The notes below the pieces were generated by a model. The model was not told the origin of the DNA, did no database searches, and saw only the letters and a program-made list of their open reading frames with translations. Shown here piece after piece: positions 27,067 to 36,840 of a DNA stretch of 64,000 nt. The stretch spans positions 18,283 to 82,282 of the forward strand of contig CAIRGO010000229.1 in NCBI GenBank assembly GCA_903878115.1, read 5' to 3'. Origin of the DNA: Akkermansiaceae bacterium. Lineage in GTDB: Bacteria; Verrucomicrobiota; Verrucomicrobiia; Verrucomicrobiales; Akkermansiaceae. The first letter of the stretch is position 1; every line of letters starts with the position of its first letter. Position numbers and translations under genes: made by a program.

Positions 27067-30040
27067 GCGCGTAGACTCCTTGATGGAGACCGATGGCGTA
27101 GCATTTTACCATGTTATTCGACACGCCTAATGCTTTTGCGGTGAGTGCACGATAGTGTAGCAATTGCTCACGATGTTTTTCTAACAAATCATTCGCAGTT
27201 GCGCCGACATCGGTTTTGTAATCGATAATTTCTACTGCTACAATCGTGTCATTGCTGCGTTCGATGTGCACGCGGTCCATGATGCCACGCACCAAAACAC
27301 CATCGATCATCCCATCGACGGGAATTTCTTTTTGACACACTATTGAGCGACCACCATGAGATAACAGCGACGCAATATCATGATTTTTTAATGCCGCAAG
27401 CACCACGGGGGGTAAGGCGGATAGATTTGTGGCATCATCGTCCAACCAAGTTATTTTTTCTAATAACGCATGAATCTCCGTTCCGCGCTGCATGGCGGCA
27501 TAGTCTTTTGGCAGATTATCCGAGTGTGATGCTTTTTTACTGCGATGACGCCTGATCGCATTGCCTAAGGTGATGGGTGACGCCTCAGATACTTCTTTCA
27601 CAATCGTTTTAACACGATCAAAACAAGCGAAACTCCCCTCTTCGAAAAGCAAGGTTCCCTCACCAGAGCAGGAGTCTTTGATCAAATTCGTTAGAGAATT
27701 GTTAGGTTCACTCGATTCTTTACTATCTAACAAAACATATAGGCCCTGTTTGGCTCGGGTGAGAGCCACATAGAGCACGCACATGGCTTCGTAGCATTGT
27801 GCCTCGCTCCATGTTTTTTCAGCTTCTTGCATGGCGATAATCATTTTCCTCGCCCACTGCGGAGGGCTTTGGCAGATCCAATCGGTGCCACGTGCGATGT
27901 CAAAATTTCCTGAGTTCGGAATTTTTTCTTTCGATATGATTGGCAGCAGAACGACATCAAAGCCTAGCCCTTTCGATTTGTGAATCGTCATGACTTGAAT
28001 CTGCGCGGCACCAGGGCTTTGGCTAATTTCCATGCGCGCTAATGCTTCCGACGCGGCTTTTGCCGATCCTGTGCCGCTGGTATCAATTTCGTGCAGCTTT
28101 TGTATGATGTCTAACACGCGGCTTTTGGCAAAGGCAGAAAGTTGCGACCACTGATCTTCTAACAAAAAGTTGACCAATCCGCTATAGCCGTGTTCAGCAG
28201 CGTAATGATGAATTTTTAGCCAGTATGTTGCAGAAAATTTATCTAACAAAATTTGGTGAAGTCGAGACATTTTCACCGCTTCCTCGGCATAACGATCAGC
28301 GGGGTCAGCAAGCCAGCGAAATAATTGTGCCAGTGCGACACCGATCGGATGATCTTCGCATGGTTTTCTGTTTCCATCCTCGATGACATGAAAACCTTCT
28401 GCGCGTAAGTGGTCAGAAATCGTTTGTACATCCTTCTTCGTCCGCAGCAGAATACCGCAGGATAGTTCTTTTTTGCCGATGCCGATTTCATGAAGAATTT
28501 CTACCATACGAGTAAGATGGTTGTGGTCTTCTGTCGTTTCAATCGCCTCTACGCGAGCATGACCGCGCAATTCTTTTTTCGCGGCGATGTGGTCTTCCCA
28601 TTGCCAAGCATAACCAGCGGCACCATAGAAATACTTTAAGCGATCAACGTTTCCGCATACTCGATTGACTAAGGATAAAACCTCAGTCGCCGAGCGATAG
28701 GACTCTGGCATGGTTTCCACGCACATGTTTTGTTGATAGCGTTGATGGACTTCATCAAATAGCCTGACATCACCTCCACGCCAGCCGTAGATGGCTTGTT
28801 TTTTGTCACCTACTAAGAATATAGTACCTTCATCATCGGTCGCGGCTTCGTCAATTAAGGGAAATAATCCCATCCAATCCGAGCGGCTTGTATCTTGGAA
28901 CTCATCGAGTAACCAATGCGAGTATTTGGCATCGAGCCGGAAGTCGAGAGCCTCGCGCATCAGGCGTTTTTCTTCATGATTTGCCCAATCGTTCATTAAC
29001 ACCTTGATGTCACTAAAATTGAACATGCCTTTGCTGCGCATGCGTCGGTCACAGACTTCATCGTAAATGACGATGACTTCACGTATCGCTTGTGTGAATT
29101 CGCAGGCATTCATCATTTCCGCACGCGCTGCACACAGCAAAGTCTCGCGGAAAATTGCAGCCGTGGCTTGCGGCATCACAAACTCTTTGTAAAGTGATAA
29201 GGTAATGTCAGACTCTATGGGCAATGAACAAATATCTAACAATTGATCGGCAAGCTTACTACTAATTTTGCCAATCGTCCCACTGCCAACAGTGTGATTG
29301 GTAATGTTAGTGATGATTTTTTCTAGGCTGGGTCGCTGCCGTTTGTCATTGAAAGCAATATCTTCCATTGCGTTCATTAACAGAGCCTCAAAATGATTTT
29401 TTTGCTCATGCCACTGCACCTGACTGCCGCCTTCAGCGAGTTCGATGGGCCCCCAGCGCATACGATCGGCATCATTGCGCCATTGTTCGTGCCAACTTTC
29501 TACATACGATTCTAATTCGCGCTGCACATTGACGGCCTCTCGCCCCATCAGGGATTTGCGGAACACTTGATAGAATTTTTCTGATTGTTCTGGCGTGAGA
29601 TCATCGCGCAAGATGCCACTTAGCATTTCTTCATGTATTTGCTTTAACGCCGCACCTTCGATCAACTGAAAATTCCCCGCCGAAACACCAAGCTCATGCG
29701 GAAATGATTTCACCACGCGCGAAAAAAATCCATCCATGGTCCCAAGGGTGATTCGCGGTAGAGATCGAATCAATTTTTCTAACACATCAGGAAAATTGAC
29801 GGCTATCTGCAAATCATTCCGAATATTCTGAGCATAGTTCTTATCGAGACATGCCTTGGCAATTTTCGACAACACTTCGTCCGTAAACTCCCCTGCTGCC
29901 TTGCGTGTAAATGTCAGCGCGACAATCGTTTCAGGAGCCACACCTTTGGCAATAAATCCAAGAATCCTGTTGCTTAACTGATAAGTCTTTCCCGAGCCAG
30001 CAGAAGCTAAAACCATCAAGTTCGGTTCGAGAATTTTCAT
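27056..30040 (-). CDS. AddA/RecB-like UvrD helicase-nuclease
   Basis: SF1 helicase fused to a C-terminal nuclease, about 994 residues. The start is at 30040 (MKILEPNLMVLASAGSGKT) or 30049. Helicase motifs: Walker A ASAGSGKT, motif Ia ALTFTRKAA, motif II LLDEFQDTSRSDW, motif III GDKKQAIYGWRGGD, motif V VMTIHKSKGLGFD and motif VI YVALTRAKQGLYV. The C-terminal VEIIDYKTD is the PD-(D/E)XK nuclease core. AddA normally pairs with AddB for double-strand-break resection; no AddB gene lies in the window. It is divergent from murG and the only minus-strand gene in an otherwise plus-strand block. Confidence 0.88.
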   Translation of the reverse strand: MKILEPNLMVLASAGSGKTYQLSNRILGFIAKGVAPETIVALTFTRKAAGEFTDEVLSKIAKACLDKNYAQNIRNDLQIAVNFPDVLEKLIRSLPRITLGTMDGFFSRVVKSFPHELGVSAGNFQLIEGAALKQIHEEMLSGILRDDLTPEQSEKFYQVFRKSLMGREAVNVQRELESYVESWHEQWRNDADRMRWGPIELAEGGSQVQWHEQKNHFEALLMNAMEDIAFNDKRQRPSLEKIITNITNHTVGSGTIGKISSKLADQLLDICSLPIESDITLSLYKEFVMPQATAAIFRETLLCAARAEMMNACEFTQAIREVIVIYDEVCDRRMRSKGMFNFSDIKVLMNDWANHEEKRLMREALDFRLDAKYSHWLLDEFQDTSRSDWMGLFPLIDEAATDDEGTIFLVGDKKQAIYGWRGGDVRLFDEVHQRYQQNMCVETMPESYRSATEVLSLVNRVCGNVDRLKYFYGAAGYAWQWEDHIAAKKELRGHARVEAIETTEDHNHLTRMVEILHEIGIGKKELSCGILLRTKKDVQTISDHLRAEGFHVIEDGNRKPCEDHPIGVALAQLFRWLADPADRYAEEAVKMSRLHQILLDKFSATYWLKIHHYAAEHGYSGLVNFLLEDQWSQLSAFAKSRVLDIIQKLHEIDTSGTGSAKAASEALARMEISQSPGAAQIQVMTIHKSKGLGFDVVLLPIISKEKIPNSGNFDIARGTDWICQSPPQWARKMIIAMQEAEKTWSEAQCYEAMCVLYVALTRAKQGLYVLLDSKESSEPNNSLTNLIKDSCSGEGTLLFEEGSFACFDRVKTIVKEVSEASPITLGNAIRRHRSKKASHSDNLPKDYAAMQRGTEIHALLEKITWLDDDATNLSALPPVVLAALKNHDIASLLSHGGRSIVCQKEIPVDGMIDGVLVRGIMDRVHIERSNDTIVAVEIIDYKTDVGATANDLLEKHREQLLHYRALTAKALGVSNNMVKCYAIGLHQGVYALIE

Positions 30041-30283
30041 CAACAACACCCTATCGGATGTTGACGGGAATACAACGACAAAACATGACTGGTTCGATAC
30101 CGCAACATAGCCGCGGGGTGGGGCGGGGAAGTGATTGGGCCCTGAAAAACACGAATTCCCCTAAAAAAGCCAGTATTCAGGATTGCGTGACGGGGGGGCG
30201 TTGCGCATGATTGCTCGGCGAGGCACTGTCGAGCATTTTGTTGGAAAAATGCCCATCTTTTGCGCGTAGGATAAGCAAACAAA

Positions 30284-31381
30284 ATGACTGAGAAGCGTTT
30301 AAAAGTGGTAATTGCATGCGGCGGTACGGGTGGACATTTGTTTCCGGGGATCGCCGTAGCGGAAGAATTGCGGGCGCGTGGTCACGATCCCTTGTTGCTG
30401 ATCTCGCAAAAAAATGTGGACCAAGAGGCATCGAAAAAATATGGCGACTTGGAATTTCTCGCGATTCCTGCCGTCGCAAAACCATCGACTTTATCTCCTA
30501 AAATGATTCCCTTTTTGTGGAAGTTATGGAGCACTGCTCGGTTGTGCAAAAAAATTCTGCGCGAACGCAATGCTGACATCGTCATTGGCATGGGTGGCTT
30601 CACCTCTCTGCCGCCGGTATTTGCAGGAAGGCAATTAGGTTTGAAAACTTTTGTTCATGATTCGAATGCGTTGCCAGGTAAGGCAAATCGATTGACAGCA
30701 AAATTTTGCACGCAGGTATTTGTCGGGATGAAAGAGGCGATACCATTTTTCCCTAGGCGTGAGGTAATTGTCACTGGCACACCGGTGCGAGGTGAAATGA
30801 AATGCTTGCCGAGTCGTGATGATGCGGCGCGGAAGTTTGGACTGAATGCCACACAGCCAGTGTTAGTCGTGATGGGTGGCAGCCAAGGCGCACGTCGATT
30901 GAACGCGTTAGTCGCAGAGGCATTTGACCATTTTCCCACCGGCACGCAAGTTCTGCATGTGGCGGGCACACTGGATGAATCGCGGGTACGAGAGGCCGCA
31001 AATGGTCGCGCTGGTTATACGGTGCTGGGATTCTGTGATGATATGCCTGCTGTTTATGCCGTGGCCGATCTGGTGTTGTGTCGCTCGGGCGCTTCGAGCC
31101 TCACCGAATTAGCATACGCTGGTTTGGCATCGATCTTGGTGCCATTTCCTTACGCTGCAGATGACCATCAAACCAAAAATGCAGATGCCTTTGCCAATGC
31201 GGGTGCAGCGAAATTAGTGCAAGAGGCACAGCTCGATGGTGATAGCTTGGCGCGACTCGTGACAGAAATTTTAAACAACTACGATATTCATAGTAGCATG
31301 AAAAAAGCAGCAGCCGCTCTTGATGTGCCTGATGCTGCCGCAAGAGTTTGCCAGAACATGGAAGCGGCGATGAAGAAATGA
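30284..31381 (+). CDS. murG: UDP-GlcNAc:MurNAc-pentapeptide-lipid GlcNAc transferase MurG
   Basis: MurG makes lipid II on the inner face of the membrane. The 365-residue protein starts with the family loop VVIACGGTGGHLFPGIAVAEEL, has IGMGGFTSLPPVFAGRQL and VHDSNALPGKANRLTA, and the C-terminal UDP-binding part with GGSQGARRLN and CRSGASSLTELAYAG. It opens the plus-strand cell-wall and division operon. The 240-base gap before it is shared with the divergent helicase gene and can form a GCATTTT/AAAATGC hairpin near 30233-30252, just upstream of the start. Confidence 0.95.
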   Translation: MTEKRLKVVIACGGTGGHLFPGIAVAEELRARGHDPLLLISQKNVDQEASKKYGDLEFLAIPAVAKPSTLSPKMIPFLWKLWSTARLCKKILRERNADIVIGMGGFTSLPPVFAGRQLGLKTFVHDSNALPGKANRLTAKFCTQVFVGMKEAIPFFPRREVIVTGTPVRGEMKCLPSRDDAARKFGLNATQPVLVVMGGSQGARRLNALVAEAFDHFPTGTQVLHVAGTLDESRVREAANGRAGYTVLGFCDDMPAVYAVADLVLCRSGASSLTELAYAGLASILVPFPYAADDHQTKNADAFANAGAAKLVQEAQLDGDSLARLVTEILNNYDIHSSMKKAAAALDVPDAAARVCQNMEAAMKK

Positions 31382-31420
31382 ATTACGATAATTGTAGTAG
31401 ATACATAGAAAGCAAAACAA

Positions 31421-33724
31421 ATGGAAATTAAAGACTGGAGTAAACGTCTCACAGAAAACACACAACCGCTACGGGTGCATTTGATCGGCGTGGCAGGATC
31501 TGGCATGAGTGGACTGGCTTTATTGTTGATCGGCATGGGCCATCGGGTCAGCGGATCGGATCGAGTGACCAGTGCGGAAACTGAGCGACTGCAAGGAGTG
31601 GGTCTAGTATTTTCCTCACCGCATACTGCAGCAGCGGTCAATGGAGTTGATTTGGTGGTTTACTCATCGGCCATTCGTCCAGAGAATCCTGCCTACGCAG
31701 AAGCCACAGCGTTGGGCATTCCTTTACTGCGCAGAGCAGAATGCCTTGCGGCAATTTTGCATACGAAAAAGGGGATTGTCATCAGCGGCACGCACGGCAA
31801 AACCACGACTTCAGCAATGACGTCTCATATCTTGCGCGAGGCTGGTTTGCGTCCATGCCACTACGTTGGTGCAGAAATACCTGTCTTAGGTGCGAACGCA
31901 AAGTGGGACGAAGAAGGGGAGTTCATGGTGGCAGAAGGCGATGAAAGCGATGGCACTCTAGCGCTCTATGAACCCGAATGCTCAATCGTGTTGAATGTAG
32001 AGGCTGAGCATCTCGACTACTATCGAGATCTCGATCATATCTGTGAGGTTTTTACCAAATTGCTTGATCAAACTCGCGGGCGCATCGTTTATTGCAAGGA
32101 GTGTCCTGTCGCTACAAAGTTACAAATTGGTCGCGCGAATGCTGTTTCTTACGGTTGGAGTGATGCGAATTATGTGGCGGACGATGTCAGAGAATTGCGA
32201 GGATCTAGCGCGTTTCGTGTGTTGCGTGATGGGGAATTGTTAGGAAATATCGAACTGGGAATTCCTGGGCGACATAATATTTTAAATGCGTTAGGCGCTA
32301 TTTCCTTAGCCGATGGAGTCGGTGCTAGCTTTCCACTTATAGCGCGTGCCCTATCAACATTTGCTGGAGCTAAGCGACGTTTTGAAACGAAATATTTGTC
32401 ATCGCGCTACCGCATTGTAGATGATTACGGTCATCACCCAACCGAGCTTGCTGCCACGTTGCAAACAGCGCGATCGCTTAATCCACAACGGGTGGTGGTG
32501 CTTTTTCAACCGCATCGTTATTCGCGAACGCAGGCCTTGGCAGATGATTTTGGCAAAGTCCTACAAGCCGCCGATTTGGTGTTCATCACTGGTGTTTATG
32601 CAGCTAGCGAGAAACCAATTCCCGGCATTAGCGGTCAAACATTGGTAGATGCGATGAAACGCCATGGTGATATCAAAGTTGTCTCTGTCCCAGATGTATC
32701 GATTGCTCACCACGAAGTAGGAAACGTGCTAGAAGCGGGGGACTTATTGATCACCTTAGGCGCGGGGAATGTTCATGAGGCGGGTACTCGCATCACTGAT
32801 GATTTGAAAGCGTTAGAAGAAATACTGCGCTTAGCGCCTGATGGTGAAATCGATGGTCGCCTGTATGAGCCGATGCGTCGGCATACTACGATCTTAGTAG
32901 GTGGTCCTGCACAATTCTGGATTGAACCGCACACATTTCGTGCCTTTGCGGAGACGGTCAACTATTGCCGTGAGCGCGGTATTGCCGTTAGAGTAGTCGG
33001 CAGGGGATCAAATCTGTTAGTGCGTGATGGCGGCATTCGTGGCGTGGTGATTCATCCCACTGGCGGCGTGTTTTCCCAAGTGCGTGTGGAAAATGGATAT
33101 GTAATTGCTGGTGCCGGAGCGCGATTGAAAAAAGTTGCCAGTGTGGCGCAAGCTGCCGGTTTTGGTGGATATGAGTGGATGGAAGGCATCCCTGGAAATA
33201 TCGGCGGCGCCCTGCGCATGAATGCTGGTGCCATGGGCATAGAAATGTTTGATCAAGTGGTCAGCGTTACCTTCCTCGATGAAGATGGAGAAATTCGCAC
33301 GCGTTCTCGCGCAGAGATTGAGGCAGGGTACCGTAATGTCGCGGAACTAAGACGCAATTTTGCGTTAGAATGCACTCTAGTTGGACCGCCCGATACCGCA
33401 GAAAATATCCAAAGCCGCTGGGATCTATCGCGGAATAAACGGCGTATCTCGCAGCCGATTGCCGCCAGTGCTGGGTGCATGTTTAAAAATCCGTCAGAAA
33501 TTCCTGCTGGTAAGCTGGTGGATGAGCTAGGCATGAAGTCGGTGCATCACGGAAATGCCGCGGTGTCTGATGTGCATGGAAATTTTATCGTGAATCGCGG
33601 TGGTGCCAAGGCCGCCGATGTACTTGGTCTCGTAGAAGAAATCCGCAGTAAAGCGCGAATCGATAGAGGTATCGAGATGGAGATGGAAGTTAAGGTAATT
33701 GGAGAAGACGAATACACATTCTAA
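31421..33724 (+). CDS. murC-murB: fused MurC-MurB (UDP-MurNAc-Ala ligase / UDP-enolpyruvyl-GlcNAc reductase)
   Basis: One 767-residue protein carries two successive peptidoglycan enzymes in reverse pathway order. Residues 1 to about 460 are MurC: substrate-binding IGVAGSGMSGLALLL, ATP-loop GTHGKTTTSAM (about 123-133), EGDESDGTL, and the C-terminal DYGHHPTELAATL. From about residue 475 the MurB half has GRGSNLLVRDGG (FAD-binding), EGIPGNIGGALRMNAGAMG and SAGCMFKNPS with the catalytic Ser. There is no stop between them. A MurB/MurC fusion has been reported in Verrucomicrobium, so this supports the lineage call. Next gene ddl begins 6 bases on. Confidence 0.95.
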   Translation: MEIKDWSKRLTENTQPLRVHLIGVAGSGMSGLALLLIGMGHRVSGSDRVTSAETERLQGVGLVFSSPHTAAAVNGVDLVVYSSAIRPENPAYAEATALGIPLLRRAECLAAILHTKKGIVISGTHGKTTTSAMTSHILREAGLRPCHYVGAEIPVLGANAKWDEEGEFMVAEGDESDGTLALYEPECSIVLNVEAEHLDYYRDLDHICEVFTKLLDQTRGRIVYCKECPVATKLQIGRANAVSYGWSDANYVADDVRELRGSSAFRVLRDGELLGNIELGIPGRHNILNALGAISLADGVGASFPLIARALSTFAGAKRRFETKYLSSRYRIVDDYGHHPTELAATLQTARSLNPQRVVVLFQPHRYSRTQALADDFGKVLQAADLVFITGVYAASEKPIPGISGQTLVDAMKRHGDIKVVSVPDVSIAHHEVGNVLEAGDLLITLGAGNVHEAGTRITDDLKALEEILRLAPDGEIDGRLYEPMRRHTTILVGGPAQFWIEPHTFRAFAETVNYCRERGIAVRVVGRGSNLLVRDGGIRGVVIHPTGGVFSQVRVENGYVIAGAGARLKKVASVAQAAGFGGYEWMEGIPGNIGGALRMNAGAMGIEMFDQVVSVTFLDEDGEIRTRSRAEIEAGYRNVAELRRNFALECTLVGPPDTAENIQSRWDLSRNKRRISQPIAASAGCMFKNPSEIPAGKLVDELGMKSVHHGNAAVSDVHGNFIVNRGGAKAADVLGLVEEIRSKARIDRGIEMEMEVKVIGEDEYTF

Positions 33725-33730
33725 CAAAAG

Positions 33731-34648
33731 ATGAACAAAGAATTATTAATCGCAGTATTGATGGGTGGTCCAGGATCGGAGCGCAAAGTGTCACTTGCCT
33801 CAGGAGCAGCCGTGGTGAAAGCGTTACGGGACATGGGTTGCAGAGCGGAAGCTGTGGATCTGACGGGTTACACGGTAGATCTGCCAGAAGGTACTGCTTT
33901 GGCATTTAATGTCATCCATGGCACTTTTGGTGAAGACGGAACTTTACAACAACTGTTAGAAGATCAAGGAGTTCCCTACACTGGCGCTGGCGTGCAAAGC
34001 AGCCGTGTGGCATTTGATAAAAATCTTGCGAAAGAAAAATTTCTTGCCGCTGGAGTGCCGACTCCTTTGGCAGAAATTATTGATGTCTCAGCTGGTGTGC
34101 GTTTGCCAACTATGCCCGTGCCATTTGTTGTAAAACCGCCACGTGAAGGATCAAGCGTGGGGGTTCACATTGTGCTCAAGCAAGAAGACGCTTTGTCGGC
34201 GATGGAAGATGCGGCGAAATACGGTAACGATATTTTAGTAGAGCAGTACATCTCAGGCAAAGAACTCACGGTGGGCGTGCTTAATGGTGAGGCCTTGCCG
34301 ATTGTGCACATCGCGCCGCGCAGTGGCTTTTACGACATGAGCAATAAGTATCCATGGATGAATGGTGGCGATGGCAGCGATTACTATTGCCCAGCTGATT
34401 TAGACGCGGAAACCACCCGCCGAGTCCAAGAAGCTGCTGTGGCAGCTCACAAATCGTTGGGGGTAGAAGTTTATTCCCGGGTCGATGTTTTGTTAGATTC
34501 GGACAATAATCCCTTTGTTTTAGAAGCAAATACCATACCTGGCATGACGGAAACGAGCTTGCTACCAAAGGCGGCGGCAGCAAAAGGTATCGCTTTTGGG
34601 GAATTATGTTTACGTATTGCTGATATTTCACTAAAGTTACGCGCATAA
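33731..34648 (+). CDS. ddl: D-alanine--D-alanine ligase
   Basis: ATP-grasp enzyme of 305 residues that makes the D-Ala-D-Ala dipeptide. Motifs: LMGGPGSERKVSLASG at the start, NVIHGTFGEDGTLQQLLE, YTGAGVQSS, VVKPPREGSSVGV (ATP lysine region), VEQYISGKELTVGVL and the metal-binding VLEANTIPGMTETSL. It lies between murC-murB and ftsQ with spacings of 6 and 1 bases, so the operon is tightly coupled. Confidence 0.96.
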   Translation: MNKELLIAVLMGGPGSERKVSLASGAAVVKALRDMGCRAEAVDLTGYTVDLPEGTALAFNVIHGTFGEDGTLQQLLEDQGVPYTGAGVQSSRVAFDKNLAKEKFLAAGVPTPLAEIIDVSAGVRLPTMPVPFVVKPPREGSSVGVHIVLKQEDALSAMEDAAKYGNDILVEQYISGKELTVGVLNGEALPIVHIAPRSGFYDMSNKYPWMNGGDGSDYYCPADLDAETTRRVQEAAVAAHKSLGVEVYSRVDVLLDSDNNPFVLEANTIPGMTETSLLPKAAAAKGIAFGELCLRIADISLKLRA

Positions 34649-34649
34649 C

Positions 34650-35609
34650 ATGTCACGCCGCCGTACCAGTACATCTCGTTCCACTCAGCGCTCTCGAGTG
34701 CTGGAGACGCGGATATTGTCTGGACGCATTGTTTGGATCGGAATTCAGCGCTGGATTTGGAAATTGTTTAAGTTCTGCTTAATGGGAGGTGCCTGCTTTG
34801 GTGTCTGCTATGCTGCATGGACATTTCTGCAGCGTTCTTACTTGGATAATCCAGAATACCAGTTGCGCGTTGTGCGATTGAATGCGAATACGGCGATGAA
34901 TGAAGCAGAGGTGGTGGCTGTTGGTGGCATTTCACTCAACAGTAGTATTTTTGGGATTTCCTTGAGTGACGTAGAAGATCGTTTGATAGCGCGGCATGAA
35001 GTTGTATCGGCTACCGTAAAACGAGAGCTCCCCGCGACCATCGTGGTTGAAATTAAAGAGCGCCATCCATTTGCATGGATCGAATGCCCAGCAAAAAATA
35101 TGATCGCGCGTGATGCCAAGCAAGGCTATGTGATTGATCACCAAGGATTTCTCTATGCTTGTCCAGCCATGCAGTATGAAGCATCGCTGGCCTTGCCGAT
35201 TATTTCTATGAACGCAGATGATGCCGAGTTGCTGATCGCTGGCACCACGATCGAAACGAAATCGCTGAAGCGATCACTTAACCTGTTAGATGTGGCCGCG
35301 AAGGTCAGTGGCTCTCCGCTGCCATGGATTAATCGAATCGCTCCTTATCAAAAATGGGGCTTCAAGGTATGGACACGCGATAATGTCGAGGCCGTGTTCG
35401 GGCTGGAAGATCACGAACGACAAATGAATGATTTGCTGACATCGATGAAGTATGCATCTGGGAAAGGCATGCAAATTGGTTCGATTAATTTAATTCCCGA
35501 ACGTAATTTTCCTGTGGTGTTGAGATCAGAAAATCAACCTAGCGCGAAACGTGTTTCACCCAATGTGCCCGCACAGAGAGCAGGGCGATCAACCACAGAG
35601 AGAAGATAG
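34650..35609 (+). CDS. ftsQ: cell division protein FtsQ
   Basis: Bitopic division protein of 319 residues. A basic cytoplasmic tail with many Arg/Ser is followed by one transmembrane helix (FCLMGGACFGVCYAAWTFL), then a POTRA domain (YQLRVVRLNANTAMNEAEVV to ATIVVEIKERHPFAWI) and the FtsQ beta domain. It would link FtsZ-associated cytoplasmic proteins to septal synthesis with FtsB/FtsL. The sequence is diverged from the proteobacterial form, so the call rests on position between ddl and ftsA together with topology. Confidence 0.85.
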   Translation: MSRRRTSTSRSTQRSRVLETRILSGRIVWIGIQRWIWKLFKFCLMGGACFGVCYAAWTFLQRSYLDNPEYQLRVVRLNANTAMNEAEVVAVGGISLNSSIFGISLSDVEDRLIARHEVVSATVKRELPATIVVEIKERHPFAWIECPAKNMIARDAKQGYVIDHQGFLYACPAMQYEASLALPIISMNADDAELLIAGTTIETKSLKRSLNLLDVAAKVSGSPLPWINRIAPYQKWGFKVWTRDNVEAVFGLEDHERQMNDLLTSMKYASGKGMQIGSINLIPERNFPVVLRSENQPSAKRVSPNVPAQRAGRSTTERR

Positions 35610-35614
35610 GTGTT

Positions 35615-36817
35615 ATGGCGCGCGCAAAAATTCACGTCGGATTGGAAATTGGTACTAGCAAGATATGTGTCTTGGTAGGCGAGGTGAAGGTTGATGGCTC
35701 GATCAAAATTTTAGGACTCGGCACGAGCAAATCCGTTGGCGTGCGGAAAGGTGAAATATGTGATTTTGTCGATATCAAAGCCTGCATTCGTGATGCGTTA
35801 GTAAAAGCAGAAGATACCAGCGATGTAGAAATCGGCAGTGTTTATCTTTCGATCAGCGGTGGGCATATTTGTGGAGTGAATAATACCGGAACTTACCGGC
35901 TGCCTGATAATGAAAAACAAATCCGCAGAGAGCATTTGGATGAGGCGATAGAGATTGCAAAAAATGTCGATATTTCCCCAGAACATGAATACCTGCACCA
36001 CATCCTGCGCAGTTATCGCGTGGATGGTTTTGAACATACATCGAGTCCAGTGGGTTTGTTTGGCAAAACGCTAGAAGTGGATTTTCATGTGATTAGTGGC
36101 ATCCGCACACGCATGCAGAATTGCATTAAGTGTGTAAGAGAAATGCATTTAGACATCGATGACATTGCCTTCGCGCCGATCGCAACAGCGCAATTTGCGT
36201 TAGATCGTGCGGCACGTGAACGCGGCGCCCTGTTGATTGATATCGGTGGCGGCACTACAGACTACGCTTTATATCTCGCAGGTTCTTTGGTTGCCTCTGG
36301 CTGCATACCAGTAGGCGGAGAACACATTACGAACGACATTCATCTACTAACAGGTCTACCATTTTCCAAGGCGGAAACCATAAAAATCAAAGAGGGCGAT
36401 GTTTCTGGTGAGCAATCACGCTCGGTAGGGGTGATCAAGATCATGGATGAAAAAGGATTTTCTCAGCAGGAAATCAAACGTGAAACCTTGAACGAAGTGA
36501 TTCGTCAACGTCTGTTAGAAACTTTGCAATTGGTCTATAAACGGCTGCCTCCTGGATCGATCGAATTGATCGGCACAGGCGTTTTTCTCTCTGGTGGCAC
36601 AAGTTCCATGCGTGGACTAAGCGAATTGACACATCAAATATTTGGTCGCGATATTTATCGTGCACAAGCGGCAGAAATCAGCGGCGTTCAAGCGAATTTC
36701 AAAGATCCGCAATTTGCCACTGCGATTGGTTTGATACGTTACGCTCAGTTGGCAGATATTGAAAAACAAAATAAACCGCGTGGTTTTTTTGGTCGGTTTT
36801 GGCCTTTTGGTAAATAA
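35615..36817 (+). CDS. ftsA: cell division protein FtsA
   Basis: Actin-like ATPase that tethers FtsZ to the membrane, 400 residues. Phosphate-1 motif GLEIGTSKICVLVGEV, the phosphate-2 LLIDIGGGTTDYALY and the adenosine motif GVFLSGGTSSMRGL are all present. The C-terminal tail ends KNKPRGFFGRFWPFGK-like, an amphipathic, Phe/Trp/Lys-rich membrane-targeting helix as in FtsA. It starts 5 bases after ftsQ. Confidence 0.95.
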   Translation: MARAKIHVGLEIGTSKICVLVGEVKVDGSIKILGLGTSKSVGVRKGEICDFVDIKACIRDALVKAEDTSDVEIGSVYLSISGGHICGVNNTGTYRLPDNEKQIRREHLDEAIEIAKNVDISPEHEYLHHILRSYRVDGFEHTSSPVGLFGKTLEVDFHVISGIRTRMQNCIKCVREMHLDIDDIAFAPIATAQFALDRAARERGALLIDIGGGTTDYALYLAGSLVASGCIPVGGEHITNDIHLLTGLPFSKAETIKIKEGDVSGEQSRSVGVIKIMDEKGFSQQEIKRETLNEVIRQRLLETLQLVYKRLPPGSIELIGTGVFLSGGTSSMRGLSELTHQIFGRDIYRAQAAEISGVQANFKDPQFATAIGLIRYAQLADIEKQNKPRGFFGRFWPFGK

Positions 36818-36840
36818 TAACAATCACCTTTCATTTTTGT

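Noticed and set aside
30080..30140. GGTTCGATACC resembling a tRNA T-loop
   Set aside because: No matching acceptor, D or anticodon arms in the surrounding 80 bases on either strand.
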